Of a stretch of 31,623 bases of DNA, positions 1-10,434 are shown piece after piece. The position numbers and the translations under genes were made by a program. The notes under the pieces were generated by a model that did no database searches, had not been told where the DNA came from, and saw only the letters and a list, made by a program, of their open reading frames with translations. Origin of the DNA: Guillardia theta CCMP2712 (lineage: Eukaryota > Cryptophyceae > Pyrenomonadales > Geminigeraceae); NCBI RefSeq assembly GCF_000315625.1, contig NW_005434619.1, positions 159,891 to 191,513 of the forward strand, read 5' to 3'. How positions within the stretch are numbered: the first letter of the stretch is position 1; each line of letters begins with the position of its first letter.

Positions 1-259
1 CCCCTCCCTCCCTCCTCCCAGCCCTGACGTAACAACAACTGCCCTCCTCTCTACCTGAGAGATCCTTTCGCCTTCTCATTCGATCCTCGCGCGCCAGGAA
101 GTTCATCTCTCCGTGGTACCCGCTCTCTATCCATCTCTCAAACGCCTCCATCCTCTGCGATGGCTCGCTGGTAGTCACATTCGCCCTCCACAGACCGAGC
201 TCAGCCGCCTTATTCTTCATCCTCTCCCTCAGCGTCAACAGCGCTTCCTCGTCATCCAT
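1..259 (-). CDS. Epoxyqueuosine reductase-like protein (QueG, DUF1730 N-terminal part), partial
   Basis: Read on the minus strand from an ATG at 259. The first 66 residues look like the N-terminal domain of QueG, the Fe-S/cobalamin enzyme that reduces epoxyqueuosine to queuosine in the tRNA wobble position. The best match is the stretch FERWIESGYHGEMNFLARED, which resembles the family pattern 'W...GyhG.M.yl.r', followed by basic residues. The open frame changes near 55-60: a continuation resembling the next family segment (RRAVVVTSGLGG) lies one frame over. That is either an unusually short intron or an indel. The rest of the gene, including the Fe-S cysteines, is outside the window. Upstream, an in-frame basic stretch reaches about 335, with a possible splice acceptor, so 259 may not be the true start. 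The family call rests on one domain fragment and is moderate. Confidence 0.5.
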   Translation of the reverse strand, partial: MDDEEALLTLRERMKNKAAELGLWRANVTTSEPSQRMEAFERWIESGYHGEMNFLAREDRMRRRKDLSGREEGSCCYVRAGRREGG

Positions 260-685
260 GGGTACCGTCAGAGGACCTGCATCAACGACGTTCTTCGTCT
301 TCTTCTTCCTCCTCTTCTTTGGCTCCCCCAAGCTGCAGAATCCCCTCCATCCCTCTATCCCTAGCAGAGACCTCCCTCTTCCTACCACTGGCAAAACATC
401 TCGTCTTTCCATCACTGACGAGTATCCTCCTCCTCCTCCTCCTCCTCCTCCTCCTCCTCCTCCTCCTCCTCTCGCTCTGCTCATCGCGCCCGTTGAGCTC
501 CTCACGCAGGCTCCCGTCCATGGCGCCACGATACCAGCGATGCGCCTGCTCAGCATGTGCGGGCGAAACTTTCCGAACTTTGAGCAACTGGATTTCTCAA
601 ACTCGACATGCAAAAGTTTCCGAAATTTCCTCAGGCTGTCGGGGAGGCAGAGGGATGGGCGTACCAGCTGCTCACATGTACTCTT

Positions 686-729
<44 letters not shown>

Positions 730-1194
730 AACCCATCTACTGCCCTTCCTCCTCTTCCTCCTCTTCCTCCTCTTCCTACACATAGTAGGTCTCCATCTCC
801 TTCACAGTCGTCGACTCTCCTTTCCTCTGCTCCCATTCACTCCCCTCAAACCCCCAATGTCACCATCCTGTTCTCCACTTCCTTTGTGCCCCCTCCCTTT
901 CACAAACCTGTGCTACATTGCTCCGGTGCCCTGAATCGCTCCTCGCATCGAACACCTTCACCAGATTCATGTTCCTCCTCCGCCGCCTCTCTCCTCACCA
1001 CGACGTCTCCTCGGCACAGTTCTTCACTCCCAAGGCGGGTAGGAGGACCATTGTCCAACCGCTCGTGCCGATCTCCTTGCAGCGAGCGAGGAGGAATCGT
1101 CCCAAGGTTCGCATTGCTCGCCTTGCTCCTCCCCCTGGGCCTCTCCTCCTCATGCACACCTTCCGCCATCACGGGATCGGAAGAGCATGGCAGC
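260..1194. other. Divergent intergenic region with CT-rich repeats
   Basis: This lies between the QueG-like gene (-) and the TPR gene (+) and should hold both promoters. It contains a (TCC)n tract at about 425-472, a (CTCCTG)n tract at about 686-728 and CT-rich runs at 740-780. Long frames here translate as poly-Leu, poly-Pro or poly-Arg and have no protein-like composition. A hydrophobic stretch in frame with the TPR gene (about 1105-1165) could be part of a signal sequence if that gene starts further upstream. No clear TATA box is visible. Confidence 0.5.
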
Positions 1195-2078
1195 ATGAGA
1201 TGGGGGGGGCATGCGGGTCGAAGAGCGACGGCGATGCTTCGAATGAGGGGGAAGGGAGTAGACTTCCTTGTACGGCTGGACGACTCGGAGGATCCTAGAA
1301 AGGTTTACGGGGACCCGCTCCCTATAGGGCTGGCGTGGGTGGACAATGAGAGGAGAGAGAGAGAGCGAGAAGGGGAGGACACTGTGAGTAGGAGCAGCTT
1401 GCAAGCCAAGGAGGAGGAGGAGGAGGAGAAGGAGGAGGAGGAGGAGAAGGAGAAGGAGAAGGAGAAGGAGAAGGAGAAGGAGCAGGAGAAGGAGACTGTG
1501 GAAGTTGACAGCTTCGAGAGGACAACGAGCTCGCTGTTGGAGAGGGTCAGTGCGCTCATGCAGGAAGGCGAGGTCGACGAGGCTGTCAAGGTCATGCAGG
1601 AGCTGATCACTCAGGTGGGCCCTCAGCCCAGCGTCGTCCTGCGTCTCGTGCGCCTGCTGGTTCTCAAGGGAGACTTCTTTGCTGCCAACGAAGTGGTGTT
1701 CCAGGCGTGCAAGGTGAGGGCGGACGGGAGAGGAGGAGAGGAGGCAGGTAGACGGGTTGGGTGGAAAGAGGAGGGGGATTGAGAAATCAAGGCACGGGAC
1801 GATCTGGGGGAGAGGAGCAAGAGAAAGAGAGCGGAGGGATACGGACGGAGAAGGTAGGAATAGACAAGGAGGATATGAGAGCGTGAGAGCGGTGTTGTAT
1901 TGAGCGACAGCATGGCAGTGAACATGCTGACTGAGTTCTTACCAACAGAAATTCCCTGACGACGATGAAATGTTGTTTATCAAAGCTAGTCTGCTGAAGC
2001 AACAAGGCTACCTCGGGGAGGCTGAGAGCTGTTATAGGTGAAACTGCTGCTGCTGCTGCAGCTTGCTGCTGCTGCAGC

Positions 2079-2118
<40 letters not shown>

Positions 2119-4939
2119 TTCGCATGCTGTGTCACTAAGCTCTTCGATTCTCGTCTTTCTTCCATTGTTGTCTTGCTCCATGATGATGGTGTCGAGCAGG
2201 AGGGTTCTGGAGATGAACAGCAAGAATGCGGACGCTCTCTGTCATCTCGGAACTCTGGTCGCCGCCAAGTCGCCTGAGGGTTACAACGATGAATCAGAGA
2301 TGGTCCTTCCTCCTCCTCCTCCTCCTCCTCCTCCTCCTCCTCCTCCTCCTCCTCCTCCTCCTCCTCCTCGTGATGCCACTTCATCATAGTCTTCGTCCGC
2401 CTCTCGCTCTTCCTCCTCCTCCTGCTTCCCATCCTGCTCTCCCCTCCTCTTTTTCTTCCCCTCTCCTCCCTCTTTGAATTGGTAGCCCCATCTATCTCCT
2501 CCTCCTCCTCATTGTCTTTTGCTTCACTTACTTGTCCTCCGTTGCTGCAGCTGCTCTCCGCCGCTCTTTCCTTGAAGCCCGATGACGTCATCATATTGAC
2601 CAACTACGCAAACATCCTTCAGAACCGAAAGAGTTTCGAGCGGGCCGGGCAACTCTTCAAGAGGTTTGCTACCTTCACCTGTCTTTGCTGTCTCCTTTTC
2701 CAATGCTCCTGCTAGCTGTTATGCGTGGTTTTAACATTTCTGTCGTTTCCTCTCTTCTCCTCTCCTCCCTCCTTCACTCCCTCCTCCCTCCTCCCTCTCT
2801 CCTGCTTCCTCCCTCCTGCTTATCCTTCCTTATCCTCCTACTGTCAACTTCGCTTCTTCGCCTCTGCCTCCCTCCAGGGCACTAGAGCTGCAGCCCCAAC
2901 GAAGTCTCCTGCACAGCAATTATGCGGCGCTGCTGTGGGACAAATACCAGGAGGAGAGGAGGGAGGGCAACCAAGACCAGTCAGACTACCAACGTGCGCT
3001 CCTCCTGCTCAAGGAGGCTGTTCGGCTAGATCCCGAGCATGCTCCATCCTTGAACAACTACGCCAGGCTGCTCGCTCAGGAGGGCGAGACAGATGCCAGG
3101 TTGTCTCCTTCTCTTCGTATCCTTGTACATGCTCTCCTCTCTCCGTCAGTCTCTCTTCGGTCCTGCTGTGTCGTCCTGCTGCTCCTTCCCTCTGTTCCAC
3201 CCGATGCCCCTCCCTTGTCTTCCTGGTGACTCGTCACTTCCCCTTGCTTCTCCGCTTCTTTCCTCTTTCTCGTCTCCCTCCTCCCTCTCATTGTAGATTT
3301 GGCAGTGCTGCTGTGCCGAATGAAACTGAAGATGCCAACGAGATCTTTGAAAAGGCTCAAGAAGTCGATCCAAACAACGGAGAGATGAAGGTACCGAGGA
3401 GGAGGACGAGGATGACGAGGATGACGAGGAGGGGTGAGGGGGAAAGCTATGACAATGACAATGACAATGACAACAAAAGGTTCAACATGCGAAGCATCTC
3501 ATCAATCAGCGTTTGTTCCTCCCTGCCAAGGTCCATCCTCCCTCCCTTCCCCTCTCTCCCCTCTGCTCTCCTTCCTCTCGTTCTCCTCCTCTGTCTCCTC
3601 TCTCCGCTCTCCGCCCTCTCGTCACACGATCACAGGGCATTCTAGAGGAGGCTCTGAGCATGGACCCTCCTGTCAGCAACGAGCTCAGAGCAGAAGCGTT
3701 CATCCTGCATGGAATGGTCTGCTACCGCCTCCTCCCTTCAGCTGCCGCTGACATTGGTTTGAGATCTGCGAGGAGGAGGGAGGGATGCAGCAGCTCAAGG
3801 CAGCGGTCAAGTACTACCAGCAAGCGCTCGAAGCCCTCCCGCACTCCCCTCCGTTCCATGCTGTCTTCCGCCATGCAGCACTGGTGAGGGATGACGATGG
3901 CTTGACTTGTTCGTTCGTGCGCTCCTTTTCCTCCTCCTGCTCGTCATCATCATCACCGCCATCATCATCACCACAACCACCATCACCACCATCTCCATCA
4001 TCTCCATCATCTCCATCATCATCATCAACAACAACAACAACAACAACAACATCTTCTCCATCATCATCATCATCGCTCTATCATCGCTCCATCATCCTTC
4101 TTATCCTCCTCTTCCTCATGTTCATATGAATTATCAGAGTTTTCATGGATCTTGTCTTCCCCCTCTTTTCACATTCTTGCTGCTCCTTTCCTTTCCCTGT
4201 CCTGGTTCTTTTCCCTTCATTTCTCAGCTTGCTACACAGCAATGGATCTGCATGGAGAACCTGGAGGAGGCCGAGGAGAGCTTCAAGAAAGCTCTTGAAA
4301 TCCAGCCAGACAGCAGGGAGTGCATGGTAAGGCACAGAGGGGGGGGAGGACACTAGCGGCTGTTGTCAGGGAAGCGAGGGGAGGAAAGAGGGTGGGAAAG
4401 TGCTGTTGTTAGGATACAGTGAAGTTGGAGGGAGATTGCATGGCTGGTTTGCCAAGGAGGAAGGAGGAGGGGGTCCAAACAGGAGTTGGAGGGGTCAGAA
4501 AGGGAACGAAATCCTTGCGAGTACTTGACCATGGCCCAGGTCCAATACGCTATGCTGCTGTGGGAGGGGAAAGGAAATGATAAGGACGCGCTGCTGCTGC
4601 TTAGGAGGAAGCCTTCCTCACTCCGAACCTCATTTCTCCTGACCCTTCTGCAGAGTGCTGGAAGTCGATCCCAAGGACAAGACAGCGCTAGACGCATGTG
4701 CGCAGATCCTGGAGCAGCGGCAAGTTGGCTACTGTGAAGACGAGCATGTAGCCAGATCACTGCGGCAGGTTGCGGAGGAGGAGGAGCAGGAGGTGCAGGA
4801 GAAGGCCCTGCTTGAAGACGGTCGAGGGTCGGGAGGAGGGAGAGGGAACAGGAGGGGTTGGAGGAGATCGCTCAAGTCTGTAGTTCACCGTTTGAGGGCA
4901 ATCGTTGCAAGATTGTTTCCATTCCGTAAACGAAGATGA
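1195..4939 (+). CDS. Tetratricopeptide-repeat (TPR) protein, 11 exons
   Basis: Proposed exons: 1195-1713, 1949-2037, 2200-2302, 2551-2663, 2878-3099, 3297-3390, 3636-3716, 3791-3883, 4228-4326, 4540-4610, 4654-4939. They join in phase to about 589 residues. An acidic/basic low-complexity stretch (E/K, codons at about 1407-1495) is followed by serial TPR-like helices: LLERVSALMQEGEVDEAVKV, then a segment ending YANILQNRKSFERAGQLF, then LLLLKEAVRLDPEHAPSLNN, then LEEAEESFKKALEIQPDS, then a segment ending VLEVDPKDKTALD. TPR arrays are protein-interaction scaffolds; nothing here shows the partner. The C-terminus is strongly basic (ends RLFPFRKRR). The start is the weakest point: the frame is open upstream and could include a hydrophobic presequence. 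The intron after 4610 fits only with a GC donor, and those after 2302 and 3716 use weak GTC donors. It faces the PTER gene tail to tail. Confidence 0.75.
2042..2115 (+). repeat. (CTG)n microsatellite in TPR-gene intron
   Basis: A CTG/GCT run with short interruptions, lying in the intron between 2037 and 2200. Any frame across it gives poly-Leu, poly-Cys or poly-Ala, which supports an intron rather than coding sequence. Confidence 0.85.
2307..2369 (+). repeat. (TCC)n microsatellite in TPR-gene intron
   Basis: About 21 TCC units directly after the proposed donor at 2302. The tract pads the intron and supplies pyrimidines far from the acceptor at 2550. Confidence 0.85.
3936..4073 (+). repeat. 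Compound CAT/ACC/AAC microsatellite in TPR-gene intron
   Basis: Interspersed CAT, ACC and AAC triplets inside the 3884-4227 intron. Translations on either strand are Ser/Thr/Asn or poly-Met and not protein-like. Confidence 0.8.
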
Positions 4940-5569
4940 TGAAAAAGATAGAGCGACAAAACTGTTGAGGGGAGGGAGGGAAGGGGGGGGGGAGAGAGAG
5001 AGGAAAGACTGATCTGATGGAGAGGAAGAGAGATTTGAGACTAACAGGATGAAAGACGACGGGATAACAATACACCAGAAGACTGGGAAAGAAGAGGGTA
5101 TGGAGGGCAGGTAGTCATAGGAAGAGTCAGCAGAAATTGGATCGGGTGTGAAGAATGGAGGAAGAAGACAAGAAGACAGTAAGGCAGGAACACTGTTCGT
5201 CAGATATCTTTCCAGTTGTTCGTTACTTTCCTGTAGGTGAAGTGAGAAAGCAAGCATGAGCTCCAGCAAAATTCGCAAATATGTCGGCAGTGAATATAGA
5301 TGAAGCAGGAGACAAAGAGTGGAAGACGGGCACGGGGACAAGGGAGGGAGGAGGAGCGCAGCAGAGGGCAAGAGAAGTTGTAATTACAGCTTTGTCGATG
5401 GAGCAAGGGACCAGCAGCAGGACAGCATCAGGACAGCATCAGCATCATACTGGACAACAGCAGGAGGTCGGGGAGTTCTGTCCCTATCACCTGTGCGCAG
5501 AGAGACAAGTTGTCGAGCAGTACTGGAAGGTGAACTTGCTGAAAGACTGCCTCGACTTGGGGAAACCTG
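4940..5569. other. Convergent intergenic region
   Basis: This sits between the stop of the TPR gene (+) and the stop of the PTER homologue (-). It is purine-rich at 4950-5200. Open frames cross it on both strands, but none shows a recognisable domain or joins in phase to a neighbour. It should hold both 3' ends; no clear AATAAA was found. Confidence 0.5.
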
Positions 5570-7056
5570 TCAGCAAAAGTCATGGACGAGGAGGGCGAGG
5601 GAGAGAGCATCACTCTGCTTGCAGCTGCTGCACTCCCACACCTCCTCCTCCTGCTCCGACTCCTCTGGCTTCACGTAGTAGGACAGGATGCGGGCAAGGT
5701 TCCCCCTGCAGATCCGATCCATCTGCTCCGCACCGAGTCGCATGCCCATCATCCTCGGAACGAAGTTGCGAGGGATGTGCTGCAGTCCGAACCCTCCTCC
5801 TCCTACCAGCTGCATCTTGTACTGGAAGCCGTGAGATAGGACTATCTGCTCGCCATAGCCTGCCGTGACCTTGTCACACCGTCAAGCGTGCTGGTCATAC
5901 TGTCGTACCCTGGGAGACCATCTCGGCTATGCAGAGCGCGATGCGGTCGTCTCCTGGCGCCATGACGTTGTAGTGCTGCAGGAACGCTCCTGCGAGGTCC
6001 CCGTGAGCATCCAAGACACTCAACTCAGCGCCTCCTCCTCCTCCTCCTCATCCTCATCCTCCTCCTCCTCCTCCTCCTCCTCCTCCTCCTCCTCCTCCTC
6101 ACCAGAACATCCGATACAGTCCATGGACACGTTGCAGCCTCGAGCCAGGACGGATCGTAAGTAGTCTCTATCGTCGCAAGAGTACGCCATGTTCAGCAGC
6201 ACCGTCCGCTTCAGGCTCGCACCCTCCGACGCAACAACGTCCATCACCTCCTTCCCAAGCTTGCACCCCGGCTCCAGGTCCACGAAAAGAGGAGCTCCCG
6301 TCCTTGCCTGCACCCTTGCCGCGGCAACCAGCACCCTCCTCTCCTCATCATGGAAGTTGGAGGACACACCAATCCCTCCTATGACGCCTGCTCTGATGGC
6401 TCCTTCCTCGTCAGACTCCACACACCCTCCCACCAGGTCCCGCTCCATCTTCATTGCAATCTCATCGGTACTCTCACCCACTAGGTAAGAGGGATGAAGC
6501 ACATGAACGCTGAACCCTGTTCCCATCACAACGTGCACCCCAGTGAGCTTCGACAGCTTTCTCAGCATCTTCGGATTCCGACCGAGCGCTGAATAGACGT
6601 CAACGTGCATAGTGACGAGAGAAGGTCCTAACCTGGCACGGTCGTATCGACGACCAAGGTCCCTCCAGCCGCCTTGAAGCTCCTCATCTCCTGCTCTGCC
6701 ATCGCTGCCTTGTTGAGGACTACGTTGTCCAGGTTGCTCAGCGGATTCTGCATGATCCTCCCTCGGTTCTCGAGCGCCAAAGGAGCATGGAGCAGTTCGG
6801 ATGGGAAGTCGCGCGTACCTTGAAGAAGCTTGACGATAGAGGTCTGGTCGATGAAGAGGTGCTCATTCGATAGACACAACACGGGACCACCACCACCTCC
6901 TCCTCCTTCTCCTCCTCCTCCTCCTCCTCCTCCTCCTCCCATTTCCACCTCCCCCGTCACACTCATTATGGACATGGCTGCAAGGGGTGGATCCGCGGAA
7001 GCCGGCAGAACAGTGCATGACCACCTGCTGACACTACCACCTTGAATGGCCTGCAT
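5570..7056 (-). CDS. Phosphotriesterase-related (PTER) family homologue, probable pseudoenzyme, 4 exons
   Basis: Minus-strand exons: 7056-6633, 6588-6103, 6031-5909, 5859-5570, joined in phase. The fold signature is clear along the whole length: CLSNEHLFID, AAGGTLVVDTTVP, LGRNPKMLRKLSKLTGVHVV, AIRAGVIGGIGVS, TGAPLFVDLEPG, the block from NVMAPGDDR, then IVLSHGFQYK, GGGGFGLQHI and a segment ending NLARIL. These match PTER, an amidohydrolase-superfamily enzyme (human PTER hydrolyses N-acetyltaurine). By position, the HxH pair reads NEH, the bridging Glu/Lys is Gly, the next two His are Asp and Asn, and the last Asp is Gly. Only one of six metal ligands remains, so metal catalysis is unlikely. 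An N-terminal Gly-rich insert comes from a triplet repeat at 6892-6940. A Glu-rich, Cys-containing tail follows the domain. The frame is intact, so it looks like a kept pseudoenzyme rather than a decayed gene. Confidence 0.83.
6032..6102 (-). repeat. (GAG)n tract forming a whole intron of the PTER homologue
   Basis: The 71 bases between exon 2 (ends 6103) and exon 3 (starts 6031) are almost entirely GAG/GAT triplets on the coding strand, beginning GTGAGG and ending GGAG. Removing them restores the PTER reading frame; leaving them in adds poly-Glu and then a stop. Confidence 0.75.
6892..6940 (-). repeat. Triplet repeat in the PTER homologue's coding sequence (poly-Gly)
   Basis: TCC/CTC triplets on the plus strand encode a Gly-rich run on the minus strand, just before the CLSNEHL motif. 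It widens a loop near the N-terminal metal-site strand. Confidence 0.75.
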
Positions 7057-7556
7057 CTTGGAATTTTGATTTCTGAGCCATATAAATATTTGAAAACAGC
7101 AGCAAAATATTCAATTAGTTTCACTTGACTGACCCCCTTAAGGACCCTTGTGATGACCAATGCTGATATAATTCACCATGTCCAGCGACTCCCATCAATA
7201 TAAAATCTACCCTCACCCCCTTCGATACTTTAAAAGGACCCGGTGAATGGTGATCTGAGTAATAATGATTTAAAACTTGCTAGTAGCAGATTACAATACT
7301 TATTAAACTACATGAGCACCCCCACCCCCCTTAAAACTACCTCACCCTCGCAATTCGTCTTATCTCAAATGGTCCCCCGGATGCTCCGTTCAGTCTGAGC
7401 GAGGAGGTACCCCCTATTTTCACTAGTAGAACTACCGGTATGAAGTCTATTAAAAGATAAGACCATCCCTACCCCCGTAGAATGAGTACCCCAAATTTGA
7501 GTACCCCACCACACACCATTCCTACCTGCATGGCCTGAGCCGACCGGATCTTCCAG
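7057..7556. promoter_or_regulatory. Divergent promoter region with TACCCC-rich tracts
   Basis: Head-to-head spacer between the PTER homologue (-) and PARG (+). It is more AT-rich than the genes and carries repeated C-runs (about 7132, 7211, 7319, 7373, 7411, 7474, 7492, 7504), several reading GTACCCC or TACCCCC, plus TACCGGTA at about 7433. The same vocabulary recurs in other spacers between divergent genes. The promoter role is inferred from position only. Confidence 0.45.
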
Positions 7557-10434
7557 ATGGCAGATAGGAGCGCGCAAGGAATGCCTCCTCCTCCTCTCAT
7601 GTCAGACGATACCAACACTTCATCAGAATCATCATCCTTCTCGTCTTCCTTCCCGCATGTCCCGGGAGAGACGCTATTCCTCCCATTCTACAACGAATCC
7701 CTGTGGGAAAAGGTTCGTAATTCCCTCCTACCGTTTCCGAAGGACTTGGACGAGCTTACTAAGGCCATGCAAGCTTATATTCCGGGCATTTCTCAGCTTC
7801 GCGGGCTTCAGGCAGCGATCGATGGAGTAGGAGGAGGGCCAGCTTGCGAGAATTTCTTTACGGAGACTCTGCCGGATATCATTCAGTCGGCGCTGAAACT
7901 GCAGGAGGTCATGAAGAGTTGCAACATTGATCGCATCCCCCTCCTCAAAGACATCAAGACTACAACCAGCGCTGTTTTCAAAGTCGTCTTGCCTCGTGTG
8001 CTCGTCAGATCCCTCATGGCAAACATGTTTCTGTGCACGTTCCAAGAGCAGCGGGGGATGGAGGAGCCCATGCCTACCTGCACCTTCCAGGTTCTGCTGA
8101 GGAACACCTCAGTGCAGGAATGCGCAAAGTTGAGAATGTTCATCCACTACTTCGAGCGAACAAAGAGCGGACATGTTCCTGGTTGTGTCACGATCATACG
8201 ACAGAAGATCTACCTTGACGGGATGTAAGAGCGAGGCACTGCGATGTGAATCTGTTGACATGATATTTCTTTGGAAGGATCCTGGAGAACAGCAATAAGC
8301 CTCTCCTTGGCATTTCTGTTGCTCCAGCTGGAGTTGGGTTCGAGGACGATGACAATGGGAAGGATTGTCTGCATGCCGACTTTGCGAACATGTACATTGG
8401 AGGAGGGGTGTTGACAGGAGGCTGTGTTCAGGTTGAACCTCTCATGTGATGTGTTGAGCGCACGATAAAATCGTGTTGGACAGGAGGAGATTCGTTTCTC
8501 GATCTGCCCCGAACTGATCATATCCTGCCTGACATGCAGCGTCTTGAATCTTGGAGGTTGTTCTCATCGCACCGCCCCTTAGTGGTTGTTGATTGATTTT
8601 TCCTGCAGAGGCAATACAAATCCTCGGAGCAGAGCAGGTTGGATATTTCATCAAGTACTCACAAGAGTCTTACAAGCTCTTGTTTCAGTTCTCTTCATAC
8701 TCGGGCTATGGGTTTGGTTTAAGGTTCGCCGGCCCGTTTGTGGACAATCAAAGGCAGGCAGATGACGGTGAGCGAGCGCTAGAGGGAGCGCGTTTGTGTG
8801 CTGGGAGGATACGGGGAGAGGGCGGGGGAGATAGGGAAGGGGAAAAGGGAGGGGGAGGGGGAGGGCTTGGAGGAGCAAGGAGATCGCAACGGAGAGTGAA
8901 TGCTCATCGGTTGAGCGACGTTGGTGATAGGTACCATCCTTCGGGGAATATTTGCCATGGATGCGTATGATGGGCGGCGAAGAGACTTCAACATAAGGGT
9001 ACAGCTACAGGTACGGCGTTCCTCCCTCCCTGACCCTCTCTTTGACTTCCTTCCATCCCTCCCTGCCTGTTCTCCTCCCCTCGAGCTTCCTCGCCTGTCT
9101 CTGATTTGACCGCCTCCTCTCCATAACTTGCTGGCTCCCGCCCCTCCCTCTCCCTTCCTCCTGAATTGATCAGTATTGTGAAATGTTTTGCTTCTTGCAG
9201 GAAGCCATGATGCTCAGGGAGATCAACAAGGCCGCGGCAGGGTTTTCTCTCATGGATGTGAGTCCTCCTCCTCCTCCTCCTCCTCCTCCTCCTCCTCAAG
9301 CTATCCTGACGCTCGCCGCCACAGGACTCTGTGAAGCAATTCTCCGTCTTGGCAACCGGTGAAGAGAGAGAGGGAGAAGGAGAAAAGACAGGGAGGGACG
9401 GAGTGAGGAGTAAGAGACCAAGGGAGAGGTGGACTGGACCATAGACCCGAGGAAGTGACATAGGATCTCTGTGCTTGCACTTACCATATTGCTCCCCTTC
9501 TAGGCAACTGGGGATGCGGCGTGTTTGGCGGGTTTGCTCCTCTGAAGGCGGTAAGGAGGTGCTACAAGTTATCCGCCATCCTCACACGTCTGCAGCTCCT
9601 GCAGTGGCTCGCGTCTTCCCATGTGGGAGTATGCATACGATATTTCCCTTACAACGAGGTTGGGCCTCCGCACCATCCTCCCTCTCCCACCCACTTCCAA
9701 CCCTCATTTACTTCCTGTCTTCCTTGCTTCTTCTCACCCCCACGCCCCATCCCCTCGGTTTGTTGATCACTGCCTTGCCTTTTCCTCCCTCTCACTGACC
9801 CCATCCAACGTTCCTCTTGCTTTTCGCTCTTGTCGTAACGCTGAACGCTCGCAAAGGATTTTGGACCAGCCCTGCAGAAGCTGAGCGCGACGCTGACTAG
9901 TCGGAGATGTACCGTAGGTGACCTCTGGAAGGTGAGGAGAGCGAGAGGAGGGGAGGGCGAGAGGAGAGGAGAGGAGAGGAGGAGCTAAGAGAGCATGCAG
10001 GGTCTTGGAAGGCTGTCAAAAAGGATGAGCTTGAAGGGAGACGGGGCTGTGATGGAGAGGTTGGCGAGTGAACGAGGGCGAGGAGAGAGGAACTCATACA
10101 GCAGCGCAGATTTTACGAGGAGTTGGTCGAGGAGCTAGGGAACCTTGGAACTAGCAGACAGAGTCCATCAAGAAGATCCGACGGAGACTGTAAGAAATCA
10201 CCATGCTTCTCCTCCCATCCCCTGCTTCCCGCCTCTCGCATCTTGCCCCCTTCCCTCCCAGCCTCTTCCTACCCTGCTCTGTCCCTGACTCCCTCCTGCT
10301 TCCTGCTTGTCGTTCATTGTCGTCTTAACATGTTGGGTCAGGATGGGGACATCGGGCTAAGTGGGCTCTGCGAACTTTGTGGGCTTGTCTTTGGGCGAAG
10401 CCTGAAGATGAGGGGAGCGAGTGCGGAACGCTGA
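7557..10434 (+). CDS. PARG: Poly(ADP-ribose) glycohydrolase (PARG), 12 exons
   Basis: Exons: 7557-8224, 8278-8431, 8484-8556, 8609-8637, 8689-8767, 8931-9010, 9201-9257, 9325-9358, 9504-9550, 9596-9658, 9857-9931, 10102-10434; all phases agree, about 563 residues. PARG cuts the ribose-ribose bonds of poly(ADP-ribose). The catalytic domain is essentially complete: a helical accessory part (TKAMQAYIPGI, KLRMFIHYFERT), then DFANMYIGGGVLTGGCVQ joined to EEIRFSICPELI, which together give the GGG-x7-QEE signature with both catalytic Glu. Then come EAIQILGAEQ, FSSYSGYGFGLRFAGPFVD, GIFAMDAYDG, FSVLATGNWGCGVFGGFAPL, LLQWLASSHVGVCIRYF and TVGDLW. Two exons are only 29 and 34 bases long. The N-terminus is Ser-rich and short, with no obvious targeting signal. 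The last exon's end is uncertain: a donor at about 10190 could splice to an earlier stop. Confidence 0.93.
9264..9297 (+). repeat. (CTC)n microsatellite in PARG intron
   Basis: A short CTC tract right after the exon 7 donor (GTGAGT at 9258), inside the intron before the 34-base exon at 9325. Confidence 0.8.

Noticed and set aside
5281-5868. 195-residue plus-strand open frame
   Set aside because: Its right part is antisense to the supported last exons of the PTER homologue, and the left part has no domain.
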